NCBI GenBank assembly: GCA_963931865.1
Contig: OZ007518.1
Span: 8,050,361-8,114,360 of the forward strand
DNA: 64,000 nt
Direction of reading: 5' to 3'
Origin: Axinella damicornis
Taxonomy: Eukaryota > Porifera > Demospongiae > Axinellida > Axinellidae
A model generated the notes under the pieces. The model searched no databases, was not told the DNA's origin, and saw only the letters and a program-made list of their open reading frames with translations. This document shows positions 36,268 to 48,073 of the stretch, in pieces (positions within the stretch are counted from its first letter, which is position 1; each line of letters starts with the position of its first letter). The translations under genes were made by a program, and so were the position numbers.

Positions 36268-37576
36268 CAAGAATGGTACATTTGACCTACTTTTGACCCC
36301 CCTTGGACATATTAGGTACAAGGGGGTCACGGGGGTAACCCCCTTGTACGTGTTTGGTACAAGGGGGTCACGGGAGTCTGAGTGTGTATGCGGGAGCACG
36401 CGTGTATGCATTTGCAATAATAATAGTTTGCAGAACACGTGAGGGTGGATGACGACTGAGTGCGCACACAAACAAGAACGTGGAGCGGGGGACTTGCGAG
36501 TGATATGCCTTCTAAGCACAACAAGGACTCACGAGTTTCATTCAAGGACTTTCAGGATGCACTATATATCTGATTGGTATATGATTGGGAATCACAATCA
36601 ATAGTATTGTCATGCAATACGCCCTGTCAAATGATATGAATGAGCATAATTATACTGCAACATATGTTCTTGGGACCGACCCTATCATGCTGGCAAAATG
36701 CACCAAACCCTGCACATCAGTATAGTGTACATTGCTAGGGAGTGCCGTGGTGCCAAGAGAGTATTGTAGTAGCACTCGCAAACAACAACAGAGATGGAGA
36801 GGGGTATGTCGGGTATGACTGGAATGCTTTGAGGTGTTGCCACACTCCCACCAACCCTTCTCCATGTTTGTGGGTCAATCATCCCACCAATCGGTCAAGC
36901 GATCAAGACCTATAAAAATCATATTAGTGTGTGCTGTTACTAAGGTAACCATCCTTACATAGTGCTCAGCCTAGCCCAACCCTCAACACACACTGCTCAG
37001 TAATGGCAAGTAGATAATTGTATATGCTTTGTTACAAATTATGTTTGAGTGGAGACTGCACTCCTGGTAGCCGGTGGTCCATAGCCAGGGTCTTACTCTC
37101 ACCTTACATCACATACTCACTGCTAGCCTTCGTCCTGCATACAGTATCCAGGTCACAACCTGTTCCAATTAACGCACATGTCACGTGACGACCGTTAACT
37201 TATCTAGTCAAGTGGCAGGCTCACTCGTGGTATTGGTAGTGCAACTCACACGTAGTACGTACTAATTGTATCTGAAAGATGCTTCAGGTTTTACTCTCAC
37301 AAGATGGTACCATGTGTTCAGCTTGGAGGGCGGACGTCCCTTACATTTGTGCGTAGCGCTATGATTATCAGCAGACAATTTGCCGGAGCTAATGTAGCAC
37401 AGCTGTCTGTAGCCATTACCGACCCTGTGTGTCTCATTTGTCTTACATATACAGTCGCATAATACACACGTGGCCAAGTATCCGGTCTTGCACAAGTTTG
37501 CAACTTTACTAGGAGGATGATGTACCGCTGGTGTGATATGTGGTGTGCATGAGAATACTCCTTCATTTATTGAATC

Positions 37577-37730
<154 letters not shown>

Positions 37731-37831
37731 ACAGAGCCCCCAGTGAGACAGAAATGGATTTCTCACCTTCTCCAACTAAACTAGCCTCCACTGGTTCTAA
37801 TGCTGTCATTGGTGAGTTCCCAGTACACATA

Positions 37832-37950
37832 TGGTAGCCTACATGGCTTGTTCCTAGCCATTCCCACCACCACTGGTCCAGTATTTGATCGTTTGCAGTA
37901 TGCACATACGACAGGGAAGGCCTGGGAGATGTGGTCATGTGGGTGCCATA
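37832..37950. mobile_element. Half of a TAGCCTC-family foldback element
   Basis: The left arm only (TAGCCTACATGGCTTGTTCC, CCAGTATTTGATCGTTTGCA, GGAAGGCCTGGGAGATGTGG). It lies 80 bp upstream of the first VGLL4-like exon found. Confidence 0.6.
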
Positions 37951-38032
37951 AGGAAGTGTGATTGGTTGAAAGTTGGATGACCCAGTGCAACATAACGTCT
38001 GATTTCCGTGCATACGTACCTCCTGACTGCAG

Positions 38033-39024
38033 ATGAAGTTGAGCAGCACTTTCAGCGCAGCCTGGCCAAGGCCCGCAGCCACCAAGGACAGCAAGGCCAG
38101 CTGCAGCAACCGCAGCAGCCGCAGCAAGCCTCTAAGTCACTAGTGATCCTACATCCTTCCCACCCCACTGAACAGCAGGTACGTAACTAGCTGCTACTAT
38201 GTTACTTAGCCCTTTCACCATATATGGACAGATCTGTACCTATTGTCTGTCAGTGTTTGAAATTTTACGGAGACACTGAACATACTGTATAGCCCAGATA
38301 CTGTGTCATTCTCATCAGATAGTATATGACCTCACATGCGCATTACACGCACATGCACACCTGCCCATACATTCTCACACTCACATGCACACGCACACAC
38401 ACACACACATGCACACACATTCCCCCCCTCCACACACACACTCGCACACAGAACCACACACCGCCGTCACAACCACAGCAAAGTGCACAGCCATCTTTCA
38501 GAACAATCCTCCCAAAGCCTGACCCCTCAGACGCACATGATATCGTTGTCGCGGAAAACTCCATCATGAGCAAGGGGATGACTCCGATGGTGGGCGTGTC
38601 TTCCTCCGGTACGATGCAAGTCCCCACAAGTTCAATCCACACGCTGCAGAGCACCAATGGCCTAGCACAACCAATCGTTGTTAGCGCACCTCAAGCGGCC
38701 CACATGATCAGCACGTCCTCGCCACTCATCCCAGCTACAGCACAGAGCAGTGTCCAGATAATTGACTTGACACGGAATTTGACCCAGAAATACTCAACAA
38801 GTAGCAATGTGAAACAGAAAGCCGTCCTTACAGACACCGTTTCCCCTTTGTCTACTCCCACCAGCCAGAAGGCAGCCGTCAGCCACGTGCCCAGCTTGAT
38901 CCAGATGACACACACCAGTATGGCACAGCCGCTGTCGTCTAAGAAATCAGCTGTGCCAGCCGTGAGCGCCAGCACTGGGTTGCAGAGTCCAAGGATTGAA
39001 ACACGTCGTACGCACAGACAAGGT

Positions 39025-39098
<74 letters not shown>

Positions 39099-42000
39099 CA
39101 AGGGTACGAGGGGTACCAGGGGTAGGATGGTCGCCAGGAGTGGGATGGTCTCCGGATAGGATGGTCCCCGGTCCCGCGAGGGTAGGATGGTCCCTAGGAG
39201 GGGATATGGTGCCCAGGGGTAGGATGATCCACGGGGGTGGGATGGTCCCAGAGGGTAGGATGGTCCCTAGGAGGGGGAATGGTGCCCAGGGGTAGGATGA
39301 TCCACGGGGGTGGGATGGTCCCAGAGGGTAGGATGGTCCCTAGGAGGGGGAATGGTGCCCAGGGGTAGGATGATCCACGGGGGTGGGATCTCTGCACTGT
39401 TAAGGCATGGTTACATTGTATTTTGAATTAAATTTCGGTCGTCTTCATCACACGATATCTCAGCACATGAAAGTGGCACAGACTTTCAGTCTGCACTGAA
39501 GTGAAGCTCCACCCTTGTGAAATAATATGGCTTCATAGTTGACCACGCCCACTAATCACGTGGTGCTCAATACGCGCTGACAAAGCGGTTATCTCGGGTA
39601 CTTCTCACACAAATACGGAGATGCCTTAAGGCACCTAGGAGCTTCAAACTCTCCATCGAGGCTTAGCACGATGTCATCTTCAAGATTTTATTTTGGGAAA
39701 CTTGAAACAAAGTTACATTTCTTCAGAACTGACAAAAGAAGCCTTTTCAAGGGTGTTGTGAAGGTGCTTTTCAGCTGCCTTAAACGCTACAGTAGACTAC
39801 AGCAGATTTCCCAAAATAAAATCGTTGAATACACATAGGTACCTACCTCCAGAACACCAAAAGAGACTCCAGCAACAGCTACAAGAGCTCCGTATCGGCC
39901 TTCACCGTCGTCATCTCTACCCTCGCTCCGCGATTTTCACAGTCCTAGCACAAGATTCAAAAGCGGATGGAGGCTACTTTGTTTTGCCCCGAACTACCCA
40001 TCTACTATGCGTACAAAGAAGCGGTCACATCCTCGCAGTTTCATCTGTGGATGACACAAACAAACGCTGGACTAAGCTAACTCACATCGCAACCGCGAGG
40101 TAGCTTCCGTGTATCAATTACACTTTTCCGTAATCTCTCCGGATTTGACCAATTCATTCAGCCACGCCTTACTATACGTGAGATGGTCCACGGGCGTGGG
40201 ATGGTCCCAGAGGGTAGGATGGTCCCCAGGAGGGGATATGGTGCCCAGGGGTAGGATGATCCACAGGGGTGGGATGGTCCCAGAGGGTAGGATGGTCCCC
40301 ATGGGGGCTAGGATGGTCCCCGGGGGTAGGAAGGTCCCCCAGAGGAGGATGGTCCCCAGTGGTGGGATGGATGGTCCCCGGGGGTAGGATGGTCCCCAGA
40401 ACAACTTTGGATTGTGTCGTACAAATGAAAGCACATGTGGCCTTTGACTGATGCTTCACCTTATCCAATGGCAATCTTACAGTACATGTACTCTCTGTAA
40501 TGTCCTCAACCTCTCTTCCTACAGGTCTCCCCCAATCCACCACACCCACCCGTATCACTCCCCAGCAGGCTAAAGCTACCGTCATCACTCCTCAACCTCA
40601 CACGCCCACCCTCATCACTCCCCAGCAGGCCACAACCACCCTCATCACTCCCCAACCTCATACACCCACACCCCAACCTCGCACACCCACCCTCATCACT
40701 GCCCCGCGGGCCACACCCACACTCATCACTCCCCAACCTACCACACCCACCCTCATCACTCCCCAGCGGGCCACACCCACCCTCATCACTCCCCAACCTA
40801 CCACGCCCACCCTCATCACTCCCCAGCAGGCCACACCCACCCTCATCACTCCCCAACCTACCACACCCACCCTTATGACTCCTCAACCGCCCACACCGAC
40901 CCTCACACCCCAGCAAGCCTCCTCAATCATGCCCCTCCTGGATCCAACAACCTCTCAACTGGTGGCTGGAATGGCTGGCATGGCAGGTAACAGTCCCATC
41001 ATCCTACTCCCATCTGGAGGCAATGTCCCGCTCATGCAAACACAGTCATACTTCCTAGTCAATCCTAACGACCTCTCTGGAGTGTCCTCCGCTCCCAACT
41101 TGATTGGGACAAACGCAAACTTTGTGAACACTGCTGCAGCGATGGGGAGTATTATTCCCAACCCTTCTACCGGTGGATACATCGTGATCCCGCCTGGTAC
41201 CACCTTCCCGACTCCCCTCATGAACCTAGCAGGGATTAATGGAAGCCAACAGCCAGGTATATTATCTCTCATAGCACCCCCTCCCCTCCTCTGCCTCCGT
41301 CTCCTCCCCTCCCTCCTTCCTCCTCTCCTCCCTCCCTCCTTCTTCCTCCACTCACTCCTCTTCCCTTCCACCCCCTCTTCTCCCTCTTTCGCTCCTTCTT
41401 CCCCCTCCCTTTATCATCTCCTCCTCCTCCCCCTCCCTCCTTTCCCTTCTTTCTCTCCCTCCTTCCCCTCTCCATTTCCTCCCCCTCCCTCCTTTCCCCT
41501 TCTTTCTCTCCCTCCCTCCCCTCTCCATTTCCTCCCCCTCCGTCTCTTCCCGTGCCTCCTCTTCCTCTCCTCCTCCTCTCCCTCCCTCTTCTCCTCCCTC
41601 TTCCCCTATCTCTTCCCCTCCTCTCCCTCCCTCTTCCCCTCCCTCTTCCCCTACCTCCTCTTCCCCTCTCCTTTCCTCCTCCCCCTCCCTCTTTCACTCT
41701 CTCCTCCCCCTACTTCATCTTCCCCTCCTTCCTCCTCTCCCTCCTTCCCTACCCCTCCCTCCCCCTCCCCTCCCTCCTTCCCCTCCCCCTCATCCCCTTC
41801 CTCCTCCTCTCCATCTCCCCACATTCTCTCTACAAGTTGTGCTCCCTCCCTCCTCGATTCCACTTTCCCTTATTCACATGAACCGCTCTTGACCCCTTCT
41901 AGCCGTTGTGACCACACCACTTACCACCACCACCATCCAGTCCGTTCGCCCTCAAAACACTGCTACAATTGGTGTATCTCAGCTCACGTCCACCACACCC

Positions 42001-42204
42001 CTCAACACAATGACAGTCACTACTGTAAACCCCCTGAAACGAACCACCCGGGGTCACCCCCCGAGTTTATCGGACAAGAATGACGTTATGAACATGACAC
42101 CGGCATCGGTGGAAGACCACTTTGCAAAGGCATTAGGTGACCAGTGGTCAAAACTACAGAGCAACAGCTTACAATCACAGACTGTTGCTGCTGCACAGCC
42201 CTAG
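38033..42204 (+). CDS. VGLL4: Vestigial-like family member 4 / Tgi-like TEAD cofactor (5' exon(s) unplaced)
   Basis: Exons 38033-38178, 38452-39022, 40525-41256 and 41903-42204 (TAG) join in frame (phases 1, 0, 1, 1). VGLL4/Tgi proteins bind TEAD/Scalloped through two Tondu (TDU) motifs and compete with YAP/Yorkie in the nucleus. Here TDU1 is DEVEQHFQRSLAKARS, at the start of the first visible exon, and TDU2 is SVEDHFAKALGDQWSKLQ, about 25 residues from the C-terminus; human TDU2 reads VDDHFAKALGDTW. Between them lie about 540 residues of Gln-, Ser- and Thr/Pro-rich sequence, including a decapeptide repeat (TPTLITPQxx). In vertebrate VGLL4 the motifs are nearly adjacent. The visible part is about 583 residues. 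The call rests on both TDUs and on the ATG7 neighbourhood. Confidence 0.85.
39024..39096. repeat. (GT)n microsatellite directly after a VGLL4-like donor
   Basis: The donor GTACGT at 39023 runs straight into about 35 GT units. Confidence 0.95.
39110..40400. repeat. GGGTAGGATGGTCCC minisatellite split by an insertion
   Basis: 85-bp-scale units (GTCCCAGAGGGTAGGATGGT, GATGATCCACGGGGGTGGGA) at 39117-39395 and again at 40180-40400, with about 770 bp of unrelated sequence between. In the VGLL4-like intron before 40525. Confidence 0.85.
39401..40168. mobile_element. Probable DNA element inside the minisatellite
   Basis: Starts TAAGGCATGG and ends CCACGCCTTA (imperfect 10-bp inverted ends). It carries a 92-codon frame at 39825-40103 without recognisable family. 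The minisatellite resumes on the far side, which marks it as an insertion. Confidence 0.55.
40545..40916 (+). repeat. Coding decapeptide minisatellite in the VGLL4-like gene
   Basis: About eleven copies of a roughly 30-nt unit encode variants of TPTLITPQ plus two residues (QA, PH, RA, PT, PP). The frame stays open throughout. Near-identical neighbouring units suggest recent unequal exchange, so copy number may vary between alleles. Confidence 0.85.
41262..41860. repeat. CTCCTCCC tract before the last VGLL4-like exon
   Basis: About 600 bp of C and T in CCCTCC/CTCCTT units on the coding strand, ending about 40 nt before the 41903 acceptor. The open frame through it is not coding. Confidence 0.9.
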
Positions 42205-43249
42205 TACTGTATAGCCATCTTACGTAGCTAGAGTCATGGAATTTGAACAGAACTGACTGAATTGTACTTGGCAAAACTGACTTACACAGACAAACAAACC
42301 GCTTTTTAATACAGTATACCTACAGGTCCAAATGCTGGGGTAGTCGCTTGTGGTAATCAAGTACAATTTTTTGTTTTTCACCAACCTGTGCTTGTCAAAA
42401 TTCTGTACAACTATATGTCATGAACATTGAATCATTCAGTCATTTCAAAGTTCTCCTGCTTCAATATATTGTTTGCTGTACGATGTCACCACGATGTCAC
42501 CACAATGTCACTCAACCCTCAACTCAGAGGACATACGGATTTTTGTGCTGTGTTTTGTAAGCTAAACTGCACTAATGCCTTTTCAAAGCCTTTTGTATCA
42601 TTTCATGCCAGAGAACAAACCCTCCAGCCATGCAATTAATTTATCTTTGTTCACCTTTTTTTTTCATGTCAGTACAGACGTCAGTCTTAGTTTTTATTGT
42701 AAGAATCGGTTACATGTACAGAAATCTTTCTTTATTGTACATAATTGCATGTGCACAAATCACTTGCTTTCTATGTATGTTTCTTGTTTCATTGCATGGG
42801 GTGTCCAAACCTAATGACATGAGCTTGTGGGTGTGTGTGTTAAGCTTCAGAAATGAACTCGATATGCAATCAAACTGGGATACGCACCCAAGGAGCGCAC
42901 AACTTGCGCACAGAGCTTTCTCTAGGTGTGGAGAGGACCCTGGAATATGCATATTATAGTGCTGGCATTCAGAATGATGAAAAAACAAACAAACCGGATA
43001 TATGTGCCACTATGCAGTTTGGGTTCTATCTATATAGCTACCAGCGAATTTACACTATAGCTGGTCTGGCATTATTATAGTATATATAATAGTATATCTC
43101 TGGCTACCTTAGGCCTATAGCCTCTGTGTGTCTAGTAGTCCGCTCCGCGCAAACTGTTGGCTGAGGTTGAACGTTCAAGTATTTTGGCGGGAAGTTAAGC
43201 TTGCGCATGCGCGTCACCCGACTTGGGTTTAAATACTGAATTTGTACCA

Positions 43250-43555
43250 GGTTTTGGCGGGAAGTCGGGATGGCACACTCGCTAAGCACTTGCTTTGCAG
43301 CCTGGGGGTTGAGTGTTCGCCTCCCCAATAACCGAGTACGAGTCTGGGCCACTCCGTACACACCGGTTCCTGACTTCCCCGCCTAGCAGCTTGAGTACGC
43401 CGGTTCCCATCTGACCACCGAAGCTAAAGGTGTTCTGGTAGAAAGCAGGTTAGCCTCCTGTGATTCCAGGACCGCCTATCCAGCGCTCCTGAGGCTTACA
43501 CTTCGGTGTCTGACCTGTCACGGAGGGATGGGTGAGTTGCTAGGTTGTTTTTTTT
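43250..43555 (+). mobile_element. Possible tRNA-Ala-like SINE
   Basis: AAGCACTTGCTTTGCAGCCT resembles a tRNA-Ala(TGC) anticodon arm, with GGGTTGAGTGTTCGCC in B-box position. About 200 bp follow, ending in a T-rich run. Confidence 0.35.
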
Positions 43556-44594
43556 TCCTTTTTTTTTCTTTTCCTTTTTACTTTCTTTTTCATTGCCTTT
43601 TTTTTTCACTTTGAGGCTGCCAAGCTTATATTCTTTTTTAATTGTTCATTTTTTGAGAGGACTAGGCTACTATAGGCTTGTTTATCTTGCTCTTTTGTTT
43701 CTCCAAGTTAATTGTGTTGTTTTATAGGCAAGAACAAAACTTGTACCGGTATTCCCTGATGAATTTGAACACAAGAACATTATATATAATAACTACAGTA
43801 AGCAAGCAGATGGCACCTGATCCTTCTCACATGGTTTTCCTGCATGAAATTGTCTGTATAATAGCTTCAAGAATGTAATCAATAATGCATATCTGCACTG
43901 TACACTGAAAAGCTGGCAGGAACATGTTTACTGAGGTTTTGATGTATAATAATTATAGCTTGATGTACGAAGTTGAGTGTACATTGTACCCAAAGCCTCA
44001 ATGAACTGTCTATATAGTATATACATATCATGCACTCCTATATAGATTGGAATGCATGGCCACAATCATGCATGCAGCAATTTACACAGTTCACCAAGCA
44101 GTCATATAATGTGGGTGGGTTAGTCCACTAGCAGGCCACTAGCTAGATACGGACACTAGCTTGAGCCATTCAATTATCATGAGGGCCTATAGGGTCTAGC
44201 TGGTTACAAAATGTACATGCACAATGAACCGCTCTACTGTATACTAAATAGCTCTATACTACTGCTTTGGCTAGCCAAGAAGTACCATAGCATTAATTTA
44301 TAGCCCATCTGTGGAACCACCAATCGTGGATTGCTGTACTAGCTACAGTATAGTATACTTGCAACTGTAACTCATTGAGAGAAGGGACTGCTTTGTGCAT
44401 TTCAAGGTTTTTTTCACATTGAGAATGATACAGTACATGCATGGAACTAATAGTCAATAGCCGACTATTAGTTGCTGCAAGTATACACAGGACAGTACAA
44501 AACCTGGTCTCTGGACTGCAGACTGGAGCTTGGGATTAGAGCATGCTGATCACACCTCAATTGTGTATCCATTAACACCTACCTACAATTATGT

Positions 44595-44745
44595 GTCAGC
44601 ATACTTGTGACAACCATTGTAGGACTTCTTCGGATGTGGTGACGTCACAGGTATAAGATAACTTGCGGCAGCTCAATGGATCAGGGACGTCACCACATCC
44701 AAAGAAGTCCTACAATATGGTTGTCACCGGTATGCTAACACAGTC
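44595..44745. repeat. Inverted repeat, arms about 50 bp
   Basis: CAGCATACTTGTGACAACCA...GGTGACGTC pairs with GACGTCACCACATCC...GGTTGTCACCGGTATGCT. Intergenic, 44 kb region. Confidence 0.8.
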
Positions 44746-45239
44746 ATGATTGTACATGAGTTTGGGAAGCTGTTAAGAGCATTTCATCACAACTCACATG
44801 ACTTGCAATTGAAGGGCTTGAAATGGGCTAGCCCATAATTATTCAAACAATATGGAAGTACTGTAGTAGTTAGTAATGTCCATCACTCTGAGGGATAATT
44901 CTAGTGCATGCCAAAAACAATGACTTCCTTTTAATGTGTGCCAATAGAAAATATACCGGGAAGTCAAGGACCATTTCCATTAAGCTACAGTTTGTTCAAC
45001 CGTCTGAAATAGCAAAATGAACTTACCGTTGTAGCTACAACTATACGTCACTAAAAGTGAGTAGTAAAGAAAACAGTTCTGCACGCAATTTGCTGTATAC
45101 TCTACAAACATCAGAGAATAGAGCACAATGGTGTCCATGGTAACATGCTATAAACACTAATCCAACACAAGCACAATGCTTAGAGCAGAACATGACGCTG
45201 TCAGTTTATAGAGCACATTACTGGATATTCAACGTAACA

Positions 45240-45345
45240 ATGGTGATGTAAGAGAGATAATGAGTTCACAGAGAGGGCAAGCCAGTATCTGAACCAACTA
45301 GTCAGACGCTCTTAACATTGAGCCATCGGACCACAGCATACAGAA
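45240..45345 (-). mobile_element. tRNA-like SINE head
   Basis: On the minus strand GGTCCGATGGCTCAATGTTA (A box) and GTTGGTTCAGATACTGG (B-box-like). The body continues into TTATCTCTCTTACATC. Confidence 0.45.
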
Positions 45346-45629
45346 GTCTAGAGCGGAGGCATCAGCCGATTCCTGCAAGCTTGGGGAGCTTGTGTCCCAA
45401 GTGCATCACAGAATGGGTGCCAATACTGATGGCATTTGGCACTGCGGTACATAATAAAAGGGGGCTGGCTTGCAAACGACACTATACTTATACAGCTACA
45501 ATCACTCCTGTACTAAATACACCCCCTGTACAAGCTCTACTATGACCTCACACTAAAAATCATGCTGATCAAGTTGAGTGTGTATGTTATACTGCCAAAG
45601 TCTTAAGTGAGCATGATGAACATCAGTGT

Positions 45630-46103
45630 CTACGTGTCAGCAGTGGCCAGTCCCTCCTGGAAGTTCTTTCCATCCTTGATATTCTTGCCACAGACAAATG
45701 GGAACTGAATCACTTTCAGGAGGAAATCAGTGACAGGTGCAATGGCCGGGACACATGCCACGAATGGCAGCAGAAGGATATAGAACCATGCCACAAGGTC
45801 TGCAAGCCACCTGTGTGGCGGGAGGAGGGGGGGGAGAGGGAGGGAGGGATGGATGGAGGGAGGGAGGGAGGGAGGGAGGGAGGGAGGGAGGGAGGGAGGG
45901 AGGGAGGGAGGGAGGGAGGGAGGGAGGGAGGGAGGGATCGGAGGGAGGGATCGGAGGGAGGGAGGGAGGGAGGGACAGCAAATTGAAGTTGAAATGATGC
46001 CAACCTAAATATTTCACTAGGAACTTAAAATTGCCACGTTTGAGCCTTACCACACAAAGAAGATCAAGATGAGCAGCCAAATGATGCTCCAGAGGACATT
46101 CAT
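45630..46103 (-). CDS. Two-exon small membrane protein, 77 residues
   Basis: Exon 1 (46103-46051) starts ATGAATGTCCTC and codes MNVLWSIIWLLILIFFV, ending in phase 2 at GTAAGG. Exon 2 (45810-45630) restores the frame (WWLADLVAWFYILLLP...) and ends GLATADT, TAG. Two hydrophobic segments (about residues 3-18 and 23-45) are followed by a Cys-containing, Lys-rich tail (PFVCGKNIKDGKNFQ). The spacing and the FYILLLPF...PVTDFLLK...PFVC pattern look like a conserved invertebrate two-pass microprotein, but I cannot name a family. It is divergent from the helicase (572 bp between start codons). A GGGA array abuts its exon 2 acceptor. Confidence 0.7.
45816..45975. repeat. (GGGA)n array beside microprotein exon 2 acceptor
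   Basis: Begins about 10 nt from the acceptor at 45810; pyrimidine on the coding strand. Confidence 0.95.
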
Positions 46104-46675
46104 GGTTGATCACTGCATATGGAAAAGATATTATTACTAGCAATCGACTGAAACATTAGCCACGTTTTCACAGGAAACTCATGCAACCATGGATGCAGAC
46201 AGCAGACGCCTTGGAGTATAGGCTGCAGCAAAGAGGCAACATGATGACCATCCTCAGTTCAGTAGGCCTACTAGTTCCGCATGTACATGTAGCTAGCTAG
46301 CTACGTAGCTACAGCTACTTGCTACAGTGGTAGGTCCTGAATCCCAAACTTGCCTGTGCGTGATTTCTCACTCGGTGCGGTAGCGTATTGCTGGTTCTGT
46401 ATCCACGTCTAACAACCGGTCAACCACAGCCCTAACCACGAGTGTACTAGCCACACAGAGCAGGAAGCTTAATTTAATTATGGTTTATAAATGTCGGCTC
46501 GAAACACTTTGTGGTATATATTGTTCGTGGGAATTCCCAGCACGTGGGCGGAACATATAAAGAGTGGGCGGGGCTGGGCCGTGGCATACCGTAATATGCA
46601 AATACAGATCATTACAACGGTCAGAACTGGGAAATTTCAAACAAAAATCGTGGTTCGTACATCGTGGCTGTTTTG
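46104..46675. promoter_or_regulatory. Bidirectional promoter region, microprotein / helicase
   Basis: Between the two start codons lie, on the plus strand, CACGTG (46541-46546), CATATAAAG (46554-46562), a GGGCGGGG GC box (about 46566-46573) and the octamer ATGCAAAT (46596-46603). These are standard core-promoter words placed for the helicase; use in vivo is inferred. Confidence 0.4.
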
Positions 46676-48073
46676 ATGGCTCAATTCAAGTGGCCTACCT
46701 GTGCATCCTTCAGTGCTGTGCAGACACGTGGAGGAAGACTAGTATCTTCCTCTTTTAGGGCACGGTACAGCAGGCACTGGTGCAGGAGCATCACACACAG
46801 TGCACAGCCAAGCTTGCAGAGGTCACTTCAGACTTGTCCAGGGCCCCCTTCCACGATGGTATTGCCTCATAGCCTTGATGTTGAGCACACAACTTTCCAA
46901 GGTCTTGGTATCAAATCTCCTCTGTGCAGTGCTCTGAAACGTGAGGGGATCACTGACCCAACCTTGATTCAATGTGAGGCATTACCCCTGGTCCTCGACC
47001 GGAGTAACTGCATAATACACTCTGAGACCGGCACCGGGAAGACGTTAACGTTTCTACTACCTGCAATCCAAGATATTATTCCGGGTCTGAGTACCTTGAT
47101 TCTTGTGCCTACTCGTGAACTTGCCGTCCAAATTCACTATCAAGCCACCAAGCTGACCGGTACAAGAAGAAACAGCAGGAGAGTTTATGCTCTGTTTTCT
47201 GGTGGGGACGAACAAGCGACAATGCAGGAGTATAAGGACGTCAATCCTCACATACTCATTGCAACTCCGAAACGAACGTTGCAGCTTTTGGAAACCAACT
47301 CCAAGGATTTCAGCAACCTGCGGAGACTTGTATTAGATGAAGTGGATAAGATTCTCCTCCCGCTGAGCAAGCATGCATCAGCCAAGAAAAAGATCATCCG
47401 GGAAACTCACCCTAGGCCAGGCCACCTTGTTGTTAAGCAGCTTCTCTCCTTACCCAGGAGAAGGAGACTGCAGCTCATCTGTGCTTCAGCGACAGCAAAT
47501 CGCATCTTGCAGGAGGAACTGATCGAACTGGGGTGGGGACCTGGTGTGGAGTTGATTTCAACTACTGCGACCAAACTAGCTTTACCCACTAGTATACAGC
47601 ATCAGTATATCTTCAATCCTGAGCAGGAAGAGGCGGACAAGTTGGAAACTTTTGTCAATCACTTTCGCAGCAGTGGAGAGAAGTCTGCCCTTGTGTTTAT
47701 CCACAGAGGAGCATCGATTAGCAAATTTGTCAGTGAGCTCACTGAAAAGGGAGTCAAGTCTACAGCTCTGTATGCAGAGACTCTAACTCTGGGGGAGTAC
47801 CCTCGATTCTTGGACGATTTCAAATCGGGGAGAATGCAGCTTGTTGTTGGGACGGAGGAGACTGTACGAGGGCTGGATTTCACATGGTTGAATACGGTCT
47901 ACATCACGGAAGTGCCCCGCAGTGCCAGTGAGTATCTCCACTTGTGTGGGAGGGTAGGGAGGCTCGGAAGCTCTGGTAGAGCTGTAGTGTTGGTGAGTGG
48001 AGATCAGGAACTGAGGCGGCTGATGTTACAGTACAGGAGCTTGCAAGTGGAGGGGAAGATGGATGCAGTATAA
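46676..48073 (+). CDS. DEAD-box-type RNA helicase, intronless, probably mitochondrial
   Basis: A single exon of 465 codons from the first ATG. RNA-dependent ATPases of this family remodel RNA or RNP, often in ribosome assembly. Motifs in order: Q-motif region (FQGLGIKSPL...LIQCEALP), I SETGTGKT, Ia PTRELAVQ, Ib TPKR, II DEVD in place of DEAD, III SAT, IV ALVFIHRG, V TVRGLDF, VI YLHLCGRVGRLG. The HR of motif VI is HL here. The first 50 or so residues are rich in Arg, Ser and Thr with no acidic residue, which suits a mitochondrial presequence. Human DDX28 is also an intronless mitochondrial DEAD-box gene, but orthology is not shown and plant-type organellar helicases are an alternative. The gene is divergent from the microprotein and upstream of the histones. 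Confidence 0.85.
   Translation: MAQFKWPTCASFSAVQTRGGRLVSSSFRARYSRHWCRSITHSAQPSLQRSLQTCPGPPSTMVLPHSLDVEHTTFQGLGIKSPLCSALKREGITDPTLIQCEALPLVLDRSNCIIHSETGTGKTLTFLLPAIQDIIPGLSTLILVPTRELAVQIHYQATKLTGTRRNSRRVYALFSGGDEQATMQEYKDVNPHILIATPKRTLQLLETNSKDFSNLRRLVLDEVDKILLPLSKHASAKKKIIRETHPRPGHLVVKQLLSLPRRRRLQLICASATANRILQEELIELGWGPGVELISTTATKLALPTSIQHQYIFNPEQEEADKLETFVNHFRSSGEKSALVFIHRGASISKFVSELTEKGVKSTALYAETLTLGEYPRFLDDFKSGRMQLVVGTEETVRGLDFTWLNTVYITEVPRSASEYLHLCGRVGRLGSSGRAVVLVSGDQELRRLMLQYRSLQVEGKMDAV

Larger units (their letters stand above)
42205..45239. other. VGLL4-like 3' flank and intergenic sequence
   Basis: No further coding exon seen. Part of the first kilobase should be 3' UTR, but no clear AATAAA was placed. 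The rest is AT-rich single-copy-looking sequence with the 43250 SINE candidate and the 44595 inverted repeat. Confidence 0.5.

Noticed and set aside
39825..40103. 92-codon frame MNTHRYLPPEHQ...
   Set aside because: Lies inside an inserted element, no family recognised, no splice context; not called a gene.
41269..41881. Continuation of the VGLL4-like frame through PPSLLPP sequence
   Set aside because: A good donor (G|GTATAT at 41257) and acceptor (41902) splice it out and restore a frame ending in the second Tondu motif.
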